Shown here in pieces: positions 12,037 to 22,913 of a stretch of 64,000 nucleotides of DNA. Where the stretch lies: NCBI GenBank assembly GCA_035079385.1, contig JAVHKY010000003.1, positions 16,031,001 through 16,095,000 on the forward strand, written 5' to 3'. A model generated the notes under the pieces. The model did not search any database, had not been told where the DNA came from, and saw only the letters and a list, made by a program, of their open reading frames with translations. The position numbers were made by a program, and so were the translations under genes. How positions within the stretch are numbered: the stretch's first letter is position 1; every line of letters begins with the position of its first letter. Source of the stretch: Aspidiotus rigidus (taxonomy: Eukaryota; Arthropoda; Insecta; Hemiptera; Diaspididae).

Positions 12037-12796
12037 CACGAAAAATGAGAGAACTTTGAACTCAATGAGAATTGTAGCCTACCGTTGCAAAATTACTTCT
12101 GATTGATATAGAAAGATTTCTTGAAGTTACTCTTTGATTTCCAATTTATTTTCAAAAGTAATATCATGTCTTATCAGTTCAAAAAATCTTTTTCTATAAT
12201 TTTGTTAGGCTACTATTTTTAAAAGATACCTGAGATTACACTGAACTTCATCAATCGGGTTCCTCTTCTAAATAATTATCTTTAATTTTGAGCAATTGGT
12301 TACACTGGCTGTTCCACAGAAAAAACTTGATAAAATGATAACTTACGAATTTTCCCTCCTAAATTCGATTTTTCAGCTCGTTGATGATTATTAATTTATC
12401 TTGAATAATGCTATTTAGCAAAATTTGGACCTTTTTTATCAAGAATTTAATACCTCTCGAGTATGTTATATCAGTCTAAACTTCTGTCTATTCGTTCTGC
12501 TTTTGTATCATTTGTTTCCCAGTTTCTTTAGCGGATCGTCTTTATGTTTCTGTGCTTTCTGTCTATTTCTTTATTTTAAGATCGATCACAACTTGTTAAT
12601 GGTTGTATAAAATTTGGTAAGTTCGTGATTCTATCTCGTATTTTCTGACTCTGAGCTATCTATTCATGAGCATTCGTTTCTGCAATATTTTGACGGGAAA
12701 TAGTCGATCATCGGTCGGATCTTGGTTGCAATTAGAGTTCGTATAAATTTGCTACAGTCTGTGTAATTATGAATTTTGGAATTTCAGGTATCTACC
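12037..12796. promoter_or_regulatory. Bidirectional upstream region between the small membrane-protein gene and ATAD5
   Basis: The two genes diverge here, about 760 bp apart. On the plus side a donor (tttggtaagttc) at about 12617 and an acceptor ending at 12787 (gaatttcag) define a likely 5' UTR intron ahead of the ATAD5 start at 12797. No core promoter element can be assigned. Confidence 0.45.
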
Positions 12797-15700
12797 ATGA
12801 AAGATCTTAAAAGCTACTTTCAAAGTAAGGTTTTGGCCGCATCTTTGGATTCTCATAACATCTCTGAAGATGCCAATTCCTCATTCATCGTGAATACTAA
12901 AAAGAAACGACAATATGATCCGTTATCAGATAATTCTGCTCCAACTCAGCCGAAACGTAAAACTTGTAAGTTACCGAAGAGTTCCAAAAATACGAATATT
13001 GATCTCAATTCAACAGATGATGACTCTTGCGAGTATGATTCGAGTAAGAAATCGAAAATTCGCAAGAAACTGCGAAAAAAATTGCCGATTGCGAAAAACC
13101 GATGTGATTCTTCTCCATCATCCAGTAATAGAGTTGACACGTCTACTGCTTCTACGCCGAAGGAAATACACACTCCGGCTTTGCGAGTATTCAAGAATGT
13201 TGTTATTGAAAACTGCATGAATTCATCATCCGTTGGTTCCGTCCAAAATGAAACCCTTGACAAGGGTGTTATTAGCCGTAGACGGAAACGCAGAAAGAAT
13301 AAAGTTGATTATTCCGAGTTTGAAGAAAGCGATTCTTCAGGAAATTTATTTGAGAAACGTTCTTCGGAACAGCAGAAACTTCCAAGCAATAGATCAGCGA
13401 CGCGAGAAATTAAAGAAGAAAACAGTTTGTTGAAGTATTTTGCTAAAGCTGAGAAACCACTTGTATCAGATGATAAAAAACTACAAAACAGTCCTATAGA
13501 CTGTTTGAAGCGAGTCAACGTAGTCGTGGAGGTTCATTCTCCGCCAAAAACACTATCAAACAAGGCAAAACGAGTCAATAGGACGAAAACTCGTCTTTCA
13601 CCGGTTGTTCAGCTTTTCCGAACAGATACGATCAAGCCCTTAAATTTAGATACCATTGAGGTGATCAAATCAGAACCGACTAAATCCGAACCTCTGTCAG
13701 CGGGATCTATTCAGAATAAAGCAGATGATCAAGATAGTGATACGTCTATTATACTTTCCAATAATAAACGTCCAAAGGTGTTTTTGAAGAAGCTCGTGCT
13801 TGATGATTCTGAATCAGAATCTGTTTCTCAAACGTGCAAAAGTCGTAAATCGACTAACTTGAAGACCAAAAAAAGTGTCTCTTTTTCTAGATTAAGAGAC
13901 AGTGGGCCGAAATCAAAATCACCCGTTGAAACTGATTATACATCGAGTCATTCCAAAAGCAGCGATTGTGAAGATTCAATTTGGAAAATGCGGGTCCAAT
14001 TCATTCCGAAAGCTAAACTCGAAGAAAAGCCTAAAAAATCCAAGTCAAGTATGTACATTATATTTTTAAATGAGCAGATGATGAATGAAAAATTCTGATT
14101 GGAAGGAGACTTGAGTTCGCGGTCAGCTGAATTCGCTCCTTGATTATAATGAAGGGCACTTTGATCGCTGATGCTAATTAATAATACTGAGTTGAAGAAT
14201 TTAGTTTGACAATGATATATAATTTTCATTTTCATTTTTAGAAAATAAAGGGGAACGATCGAATAGCAGTGAGGACGAAACAGTGATAAAAAATGCGAAA
14301 AAAGTTGAAAATGAAATTCGAAAAGAAACGAATGACTCGAAATCCAAATCAGAAAATAAAAGTGAAATTATTCCCTCTAAACCACGTATGACAAACCTAA
14401 TATTTTAAATAATATTATTCTAATTTTTGGGGTATCTACTCTAATTTGTCGTCATTACTTTTTTTTTTCTTTGTTTTACAGAAAAACTCGCTCCTTTATT
14501 TTGCAAACCTTGCAAGAATGGTAAAAAAAAAACGAATGGTGTTATTAATTATGATGATGAAGCAAGAAAGTTATTCTTGGGTAGCGGCCTTCCAGATGTT
14601 GTGAAAAAAAAGTTCGAAGAACAAAAAACGTATGCGCTGCAGAGAAAATAAGATATACTCAAATACGAATCCTTTAATTAATATTGTATGTTGTGCATTT
14701 TCATTTACAGCACTGCTGTCGAAGAGGAAAGTTACACTTGTTACAAATTTCCTATCTTCAACCATGTACAACAGAAAAGTGAAAATTTCGTATGGAATCT
14801 ACCTAATACAGAGATAACTCTCAAGATGATTGAAAAAAGTGCCACCATCCCCAATTGTGATTCCCATTCGTCCTATATTGGTAAAGATGTGAAATCTGTT
14901 ACCTGCAAGTACACAGAAAGCGATTTTGATTTAAAAAATGAAGTTGCTGCTTTAAAAAAAGTGGTAATATTGTGTATATTTATCTTATGTGCTCGTAGTA
15001 TTCATACTATGTTGATACCGAATGCTATGTTCGATAGGAATCTGGGGTAAATGTTACCGATATTTACGGTAGTATCAGACGATTGAATCAGGAAGCGGAA
15101 AGCATCAACGATATTTGTTGGACTGATAAATATAAACCGTCTAGAATTGATGATCTTATTGGTAACGTATTGAGTTTGACGAAGTTGAAGGAATGGATTG
15201 AATCGCATAAGCGTCTTAAAATAGTTCACAGTGGTAAATTTTCACACTATTGAGTTACGATCCAAAAATATTAATCGATAAGAAAAATAAAAGTATGGAA
15301 TTGAATTCTTTAGATCGTGATAGTAGTAGCGAAGAATTTTTCGATTCCGACGACAGTAGTTGTGACTCGAGAAAAGATAATGTAGCTATTCTGGTTGGTC
15401 CTTCAGGATGCGGAAAAACTTGTTCTGTGTACATGCTGGCTAAAGAACTCGGATTTGAGGTGGGATACTTATTTTCTGTGATCATGCCTTTATTTGTGTA
15501 GATTGAATTCTTCATTCAAGTACTTCTAGGTTTTGGAAGTGAATGCAGGGTCGAATAGGAGTGGAAAACGTTTACTTGATGAATTAATGGAAGCGACTCA
15601 GTCACACCAAGTGAAACGAACAACGATTTTCGATAAAGGTACTTCATCCACAATGTGTGTTGAATAACTACAAGCAATGTTGAGCTTGTTTTAGAAACTA

Positions 15701-17448
15701 ATCGTATTTTTCGATTGGAAATTTTCCTTGTTTTGAATTGTTTCATCTATTTTTTCTTTCTATAGCTGTGAGAGACAAAAAATCGAAGCGAAAAAAAAAG
15801 AAGAAATTAAAAGAAGATCAACAAGATCGAAAAACTAGATCTTTAATATTGATTGAAGATGTAAGTCAAATATAATCACAAATTTTCTCCTTTGAACAAT
15901 ATTGTAATTCATTAAAGATCAAGTTTTTTCAATTTTTCCAGGCTGATATTCTTTTTGAAGACCATGATGAGGGTTTTTTATCTGCTCTGAGTACACTAGC
16001 CAAACAATCGAAACGTCCTCTGGTTTTTATCGTAAATGATATCAACTACCCTCACCTCTCGAAGTATAGAAATAATCTAATTTTACCGTTCGAATATCCA
16101 TCAAGATCGTTAATTAGTAGGCTGATTGGTACTAATACTATTACGAGTTACAAAGTCTAAGTTGAAAATTAATTGATCATTTTTCTAATGCCAGATGTGT
16201 GGTTGAGATTGATTGCTCTCTCTGAGGGAGTGAAATTGCCAGACGCGGTACTAGTAGATTTATTTCATGTTGCTGGACAAGATGTGAGGAAGAGCTTGTT
16301 GCAACTCCAAATGTTGGTTTCTTCGAGACTTAGTCACTCGGTATGACATGATAATTTTTTTGCTATTTCTCGTGGTCAATATATCACCAACTTATGTCTA
16401 TGTACTCGCAGAATTTGGATAGTGCAAATTTGTTTTATCAAGACTGGTGTCAACGACTAGCACAAATCAATAAATTGCACCAGCTTGAAAGACCGTTACC
16501 AAAAATAGAAGTAGAGGATCCAATCGATGATCTTTTTAGTCCAAAGAAACAGATAGTAAATGTCGAGTGTGGCGACCAAAATAATGAAGAAATTCGCCGA
16601 TGCAAGATAAGCGAAATTGATCGAATAGCCAACCAGTCATCATTGGAAAACCACGCTAAACTTTTTACGGATATTGCCATGTTGGGACATTTTGAAAGCA
16701 ATCAGGTAAACTTCCTACATTTATAAATCATACATTTTTAGAATAGCGACGATATCAAAAGGCTGATGAAGAAATTTGTTTAAATAAAACGTTTCATAAC
16801 TCATTTATGTTTGTTCTCTCCCATTCGCCGCTTTATAGATAAATCCCTTGATAAATTTAACAACCTTTTACTGGCCTTTCTAATTTCAAGACACCCGTGA
16901 TAATTTATCTTAATACTGAAATTTTCTATATCTTTCCAGAAAGAACATATTCACTTGTGTGAACGTACAAGTGCTCCATGTGAAGATTCCTTAGGTGCCG
17001 ATATTCGTGCATCCCTGGAACAATTATTATTTTCCAGCTACGAAAATTCCAACAGATCACCAGTATCATTTACTGAATATTATAGTTTAATTAGGTAATC
17101 ATAATTGATAAAAGTTTATTTTTTGACTAAGACTTGATCGTTGGAGTCAAGATTAAAAATACGTATTCAACTTCGAAATAATTTCTATTTTCTTCTTTCA
17201 TTCGCAGGAAAAATTACAATATTAGATCCGTTTATCAAAATGCACTCTCCAATTTGAAAATACCGCTCAATGATGGCTACGCTAAATATTGCGATTTTCT
17301 TCCTGCGCTCAGAAACATTACTCGTATTGAGGAATCAAAGCAAATCAATCAAGTGAAGAGAACCAGCCGTTTCTTTAGTTACCTAAAATCCGTTAATATT
17401 TGCGTTAGCGATCGGGAGATCGAATTTTTACGTAAATCTATGATCTAA
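12797..17448 (+). CDS. ATAD5: ATAD5/Elg1, AAA+ subunit of the alternative RFC PCNA-unloading clamp loader, 13 exons
   Basis: Exons 12797-14048, 14242-14385, 14482-14629, 14711-14963, 15038-15233, 15314-15459, 15530-15638, 15766-15860, 15942-16128, 16195-16340, 16412-16705, 16940-17094 and 17208-17448 join in frame to 1121 aa. ATAD5/Elg1 replaces RFC1 in a clamp-loader complex that removes PCNA from chromatin after replication. The first exon encodes a basic, serine-rich disordered tail. It starts MKDLKSYFQ and contains LLKYFAKAEKP near residue 215; both resemble PCNA-binding YF/FF motifs. The AAA+ core has WTDKYKP, Walker A GPSGCGKT (about residues 693-700), LEVNAGSNRSGKRLLDELMEATQSHQV (the strongest ATAD5 signature) and Walker B ILIEDAD (about 777-783). 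The C-terminal helical region follows. The N-terminal tail is shorter than in vertebrates. The exon 5/6 junction (intron 15234-15313) was chosen because it alone keeps phase and retains the acidic serine stretch. Confidence 0.92.
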
Positions 17449-18682
17449 TGTCCTCTGAATAAACTTTGAGTTCATTTTTTCAATCAATTAAGAAGAGAAA
17501 TCATGATTTACATTATGTTCCTAATATTCCAAGGTTTTAAAATCGTTAACGTTACAAATTACCTATTTTGGTATTTTAAACCATATTGTAACTTGATGGA
17601 TTAAATTAGATTTAATTTACTTACAAGAGAAGTTAATGATTGTCGTGGTGATTATGAAAACTTGGATAATTGAGTTTGCAACTTGTGATTTATGCTAGAT
17701 GGTTTGTTGTAGTATTTAAAGAAAAATCTTTGATTAATTTCTGGAAATAGGTTTTTCCTAAATATTGTACAACCTCGGTGTGAAGAGGTGAAAGAAATTT
17801 TAAGAATATTCTGCACTGTCGAAGAATTATGGAAATTATGATTATTTCCTCTCCTAAGGATTCGAGTGTGATAACACAATATGAGATGTCGAAAAAACTG
17901 CATTCTATTGACTTAGAAAAATTCTGAAAAAATCAATTTTGCTCGTATGGTATCAACGTGTTTTCTTCTCTTTTTTTGTTTCAATTTTTAACGCTCCATC
18001 GTGTATGTTGGAAATGATTTCACAAGACGGACGGATGAACAGAGGGTTCACTCATGGTACATTTTCACTCACGGAGTAAGATAGAGTGATACACAAGTAA
18101 TTTATTCGCCACCTCCCCCTCCCTAGTCTCAGCATATTATTTTGCTGAACTCACTTATATTCGTTTATTAAAGAAAAACAAGAATTGAAAATACGTATTT
18201 CAGAAGCTGAAATGTCTGCAGAATTATCACTGTATAATTTTTTTTTTTCTCATAATCGCATTCATTTCTTGTTTAGTGGTTACCACGTGGTTACATTAAT
18301 TTGCTCCTGAAAATTCGTTCATAAATTCTGCTGAAAAGAAATTCTAAGATAAAGATTCATAAGATCATCTAGTATACTTCGTTCTCTGGTTTTTTCATAA
18401 TTCTATAGTCGCATTTCTGTTGGTACATCCCTATCTGGTCCGATGACAAACAAGTAGAGGACACGTTCAGGATACGTTGCTAACGGAAACCCGAATTTCT
18501 TATCAGTCAAGTAGACGAAAGAGGTCAAATTGGTTTCAGGTTGAACATTGATAACATCCGCTCGCACTGTTTTTACTCCATTTTTCAGATTTATTTCGTA
18601 TTACTTTGCGATATTCTTTCGTTGAAACAGTTTATAGTTGCCTAGAATATATTATTCTCATCACGGAGAGTGAACAATTTGT
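17449..18682. other. Intergenic region between ATAD5 and DHRS4
   Basis: Contains the ATAD5 3' end and the DHRS4 upstream region. The first ~950 bp hold no credible gene; the open frame at 17652-17903 (minus) is low-complexity. The 18403-18600 segment is listed separately. Confidence 0.4.
18403..18600 (-). other. Minus-strand open frame without start codon, possible terminal exon or gene fragment
   Basis: Reading leftward from 18600, 65 codons are open and end at a TAG at 18403-18405. The translation (for example NVQPETNLTSFVYLTDKKFG and YPERVLYLFVIGPDRDVPTE) has a balanced, globular-protein composition, unlike the surrounding AT-rich junk frames. There is no ATG, a stop lies directly upstream, and the same frame stays open above it for at least 14 further codons. 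That fits a decayed gene or a last exon with a missed splice. It lies head-to-head with DHRS4, whose start codon is 80 bp away. The family is not recognised. Confidence 0.25.
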
Positions 18683-20422
18683 ATGGCTATGAAGAGGTTA
18701 ACCGGAAAAGTAGCCATTATCACTGCTTCAACAGAAGGGTATTCTATTTTATAATCATGATAAGTTATTCTGATACAGTGATACAAAACATAATAAAACG
18801 CTCAGATTTGACTTTTGTTTCATGATTTCAGTATTGGCTTTGCAATCGCCAAGAAACTAGCGTCTGAAGGAGCAAAAATTGTGATCAGTAGTAGGAAAGA
18901 GAAGAATGTAATTTCAGCTACTGACAAACTTAAACAGTTAGGTGTGAAAGAAGTAATTGGACTGGTATGTCACGTTGGAAAAACAGAAGATCGTTCTCGT
19001 TTGATAGCTGAGGTGAAATAGTAGACTTAACGTTGGAATGGTTCCTCGTACATCTTAGATTTCGAATTTTTCTATTTTTACGTTCATAAATTCCTTAGAC
19101 TGTCAAATCATTTGGTGGTATCGATATTCTAGTTTCTAACGCAGCGGTCAATCCCGTATTTGGATCAACGATCGAAGTAGGTTATTATTTTCATCCCATA
19201 TTTCTGGTTTTCATGATCCAGATTTTATCATGTGTTGTGGTTTTCTTTCAGTGCCCCGAAGATGCCTGGGATAAAATTTTCGAGATTAATGTCAAATGTC
19301 CTTTTCTGCTCACTAAGGCAGTTTTACCGCACATGCAAAGCAAACGTGGTGGTACCATAATTTACGTTTCGTCAATAGCAGGCTTACAGCCCTTTGCGGT
19401 ACCCACCTGTGCATATCAAAAGAAATTTTTTAGCCATGAGAATACCTAATTTTTTGAGATATTTTGCAGTTACTAGGACCATATTCCGTTAGTAAGACTG
19501 CTCTACTTGGTCTAACGAAAGTAATGGCTTCAGAACTTGCGCATGACAATATTCGAGTCAACTGTATTGCCCCCGGTGTTATCAAAACTAATTTTTCTAA
19601 AGCTGTAAGTAATTACCTCGAATTCTCATCGCATACGAAATGTATACCTGCTAATATCGAGCTCTGTATCGTATTATGTATTTATAAATAAATTACAAAA
19701 AACTTTTAGGAGTACGCTCTAAAATACCAAGAATGCTTTGATTTGATTTTATGTTCGTATTTAAATTCAAATTTCTGTTTTATACACTCTACAGTTATAT
19801 GAAAATGAGTCAGCTAGAGAATTGGCACTGTCACAGATACCTCTCAACAGGTGAGAATCAGTCGTACTTCATCCATATATCTCAGTTTGTACCCACTCAT
19901 TGACTTATAATAATTGAAACCTTGAATCACTTCAAATCAATGTATAATCTTCTAAATTTTTTCATATCACAATAGTCGAGTACCCATTCTTACTCAACCT
20001 CCAGGCTGCATGAATATTGTATTCTATCAAATTCAAGGTGATCGTAAAATTGATTTTTTATGTCAATTGAAATCACTATTTTAACGGTTTATAACCATCC
20101 ATTCTCTATTTTGTGGCGACGTTGAGAGTTTTTTCCCGAAAAAATTTACTCCTCTCTTGTCTTTCATTCAGACTACAGATCTTGAGTATCCGTCAGTAGA
20201 AATACATAGTTACACTTGAACTCACAAGGTCCATTTTCTGTAACAAGTTTTTCTGGTCAGCTTATGTTTTCCTAATTACATGACTGTGCTTATTGTCTGT
20301 ATTATAGGCTGGGAGAACCTGATGATGTCTCCGGTACTGCTGCATTCTTGTGTTCTGATGACGCTAAATATGTCACTGGGGAAACCATCGTCGTTTCTGG
20401 AGGAATGAAGTCTCGCCTTTAA
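18683..20422 (+). CDS. DHRS4: Dehydrogenase/reductase SDR family member 4 (peroxisomal NADPH carbonyl reductase), seven exons
   Basis: Exons 18683-18738, 18832-19012, 19099-19176, 19252-19398, 19470-19604, 19795-19850 and 20308-20422 join to 255 aa. This is a classical short-chain dehydrogenase. It has the cofactor loop T14-A-S-T-E-G-I-G21, the NAA motif in [10 protein letters not shown], and a catalytic Ser146, Tyr159 and Lys163 (YVSSIAG and YSVSK), then [14 protein letters not shown]. The C-terminal [24 protein letters not shown] segment is typical of DHRS4. The last three residues, SRL, are a type 1 peroxisomal targeting signal and are the same tripeptide as in mammalian DHRS4. DHRS4 reduces retinal and other carbonyls with NADPH. 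The protein is slightly shorter than the mammalian one at the N-terminus. Confidence 0.92.
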
Positions 20423-21348
20423 TTCTTTAAGTAAACACTATTTCTGTAAAATTTCTCGTCGCTATTGTCAGCCGCACTTGGCTCGTACGTGATTACGATT
20501 TCCAGTACTTTAAAAGTATGTAATTTTCCATGTGAAGGGATTAACGGTTTAACTTGGATTCTTATTAGGGTTTTCTATTTTGTTATAGGTACTGTGTTTT
20601 GTACAAATTGTAATTCAATTGGAAACCAATTATGAATATTTGTTTCCTGCTGAGATTTATCGAGCCCCTATCTGCTTAGGTGGGCGTCTTATCTTTTCCT
20701 CATCAATTAAAGTCTGAGTTTTTTATACGTTTTTCCGATATTATAAAAAAATCCGAACTGAACTTACTTATTTACTTACCTACTTTCGGGAATGGGTGAC
20801 TTTCTTAATAGGAAAAATGAATTGTTGTACTCGATAAAAGAGTGATTTTTTTTTTATTTATCTTATGTAGTGAATGATACTCAATAATGAATAAGCATCT
20901 TACGTTTTAGAGAGTTATATTAAGTTGTTGATCAATTTTTCGACTTTTTGCTAGAAAATATAAGAATAAATCGCCCTATTAAAAAATAAGAATAATGTGG
21001 CTGAACTTCTAAAATTAGATGCGCGATTGGAGTGAAATGATTTGTATTGTACAAATTATGAAGAACCTGTTGTTGAACGTGGGCTGTAGAGGCTTTCTTC
21101 AAAATTTTTCATTAAATTCGGAAAGTTGACGATCGTTACAGCCTGAAGTTCTTCAATTCTTTCGGAGTGACTCTATCACCATAACTTTCCTTTTCATTTC
21201 ATAAAATATTTTCTCTATAAAAATATTTTTCATCATCAAAATGGTGTCATTATGAAAAGTGTAAATTTCAGAAATGCATTTGCATGAAAATACATTAGGA
21301 GACTATGATTTTTCTAGGTATTCATTAACCCGTCTTTACTTACAAAGA
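20423..21348. other. Convergent spacer between DHRS4 and bioA
   Basis: AT-rich, with no credible coding frame on either strand. It contains the 3' UTRs of both convergent genes. Confidence 0.45.
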
Positions 21349-22689
21349 TCAATTTTTTCTGAGAATAGATTCGATTACATGAAATATAATATTGTAAGCT
21401 TTCTTGAGTTCGACGTTGGTGACTGAGTAAGGGGGTAATAAGTATACAGTCTGACGTAAAGGTCGTATAAGAATTCCCCGTTGGTGGCATCTAACTCGTA
21501 ATTCTTTCATGTCCACTGCCTCACTGACATCAAAAGCGGCAATCGTACCATGTATCCTTACCCGAGTGATTTTATCCGAAATTAAATTCAGGGTGGACGC
21601 GTCGAAAATACCGTCGTAATTTCGGCGATGTAGGAATGCCTGCATCACATCTTGATGAGTTTTATTGATAACGTTTATCGATTCCATAGTCTCGGGTCTG
21701 ATGAGAAGCTTGAAAGAAGCATTGGCAGCCGCACAAGCAACAGGGTTAGCGGTGTATGAGTGTCCATGAGCGAACGCTTTGTCGAAAGAACGGTCTAAAA
21801 ACTTTTCGTATATAGCTTGAGTGGTAATGGTTAAGGCTAGAGGGAGGAATCCACCCGTAATTCCTTTGGATAAACAGACCATATCTGGAACAAAACCAAT
21901 CTGCTCTAGGGCAAAATAAGTTCCTGTACGCCCGAAACCGGTCATTATCTCGTCGAATATGACAAGAACATTGTGCTCCCTAGCCATTTTCGAGATACGG
22001 TCTATGAACACGGGTCGGCACATCTTAAAACCTGCGGCGCCCTGCACAAATGGCTCTACAATTAATGCAGCGATTTCGTCGCCATAATTTTCAAGAATTG
22101 ATTTTGCAGCAGTTGCGGCCTCATCTTCCCGAAGATTGACGTCCTCGTCGCCTATCCACGTTTCTGGAAAAGGTATGAATTTCACGGGGAAGCAAAGCGT
22201 GCTGAAGTGATCGTGGTAACCGGATTGCATTCCTAAGCTCATGGCACCACAGGTATCTCCATGGTAACTCCCTTTGAGCGCAATAAAGGAAGTTTTTTGA
22301 TGACCAATGTTCTTCCAAAATTGTACGGACATTTTCAACGCGACCTCTACAGCTGTGGAACCGTTGTCGGAGAAAAAAAATCTCGTTAACTGGGAAGGCA
22401 AGATAGTACATAAATTTTCGCATAAAGTAATTGCTGGCTCGTGCGTGAATCCGGCAAAAATTATGTGTTCTAATTTCAAGCACTGATCGTAGATTTCGCG
22501 TGCAATAATCGGTTGAGCGTGACCATGAATATTCACCCACCAGCTGGACACCAGATCGAGCAGTGGTTTCTCTTCTGAATCGTAGACGTAAGATCCCTCA
22601 CCTTTAGTGATGACTGTTGGAGGATCGGCAGTTTGTTCTTGAGTAAATGGGTGCCATATAATACAACGATCTCGTTCGCCTAAATTCAT
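21349..22689 (-). CDS. bioA: Adenosylmethionine-8-amino-7-oxononanoate aminotransferase, bacterial type, intronless (lateral transfer)
   Basis: One uninterrupted 446 aa frame, the full length of bacterial BioA. The enzyme is a PLP-dependent class III aminotransferase. It uses SAM as amino donor to convert 7-keto-8-aminopelargonic acid to 7,8-diaminopelargonic acid, the step before dethiobiotin synthetase in biotin synthesis. Seen in the sequence: IIWHPFTQ near the start, LVSSWWVNIHGHAQP (about residues 47-60, the BioA-specific tryptophan pair), SDNGSTAVEVALKM, YHGDT, the aspartate of IFDEIMTGFGRTG (about 244-256), the PLP lysine K275 in LSKGITGG, and GHSYTANPVACAAA. Animals lack this pathway. 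BioA genes acquired from bacteria are known in mealybugs and whiteflies. Every neighbour with introns is insect-like, so a contaminant contig is unlikely. All key residues are intact, so it is probably functional. Its start lies 225 bp from the right inverted-repeat arm. Confidence 0.95.
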   Translation of the reverse strand: MNLGERDRCIIWHPFTQEQTADPPTVITKGEGSYVYDSEEKPLLDLVSSWWVNIHGHAQPIIAREIYDQCLKLEHIIFAGFTHEPAITLCENLCTILPSQLTRFFFSDNGSTAVEVALKMSVQFWKNIGHQKTSFIALKGSYHGDTCGAMSLGMQSGYHDHFSTLCFPVKFIPFPETWIGDEDVNLREDEAATAAKSILENYGDEIAALIVEPFVQGAAGFKMCRPVFIDRISKMAREHNVLVIFDEIMTGFGRTGTYFALEQIGFVPDMVCLSKGITGGFLPLALTITTQAIYEKFLDRSFDKAFAHGHSYTANPVACAAANASFKLLIRPETMESINVINKTHQDVMQAFLHRRNYDGIFDASTLNLISDKITRVRIHGTIAAFDVSEAVDMKELRVRCHQRGILIRPLRQTVYLLPPYSVTNVELKKAYNIIFHVIESILRKN

Positions 22690-22913
22690 TTTACGAAAAC
22701 TCTTTGTACGTTCTTTCTTATTTCTCGATATGATATTTCTTTGAAAAATTGTTGCTGGTGATGGGTCGAATATTGAGTAGTTGAGTAGAATCTCAGTTAC
22801 TGTGCTTTAAAACAGTTTCATTATCAGCACCTATCGTAAGGCGCTAGAGGTATTCTCAAGAATGTAAACAAACACGTGATGTGGTGGTAAATTTTAGTGA
22901 AGCGGTGCGACTT
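22690..22913 (-). promoter_or_regulatory. Upstream region of bioA, squeezed between its start codon and the inverted-repeat arm
   Basis: Only 224 bp separate the bioA start codon from the edge of the repeat arm. The insect promoter must therefore lie in this short stretch, inside the repeat, or beyond an unseen 5' UTR intron. No motif is assigned. Confidence 0.35.

Noticed and set aside
12776..12796. Upstream extension of the ATAD5 first exon
   Set aside because: A splice acceptor ends at 12787, and the conserved MKDLKSYF start at 12797 fits the family.
15250..15313. Start of a separate P-loop ATPase gene
   Set aside because: It falls in an ATAD5 intron; the Walker A motif is in frame with the upstream exons when intron 15234-15313 is removed.
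22121..22540. 139-codon frame on the same strand as bioA
   Set aside because: Out-of-frame shadow of bioA with no family similarity.
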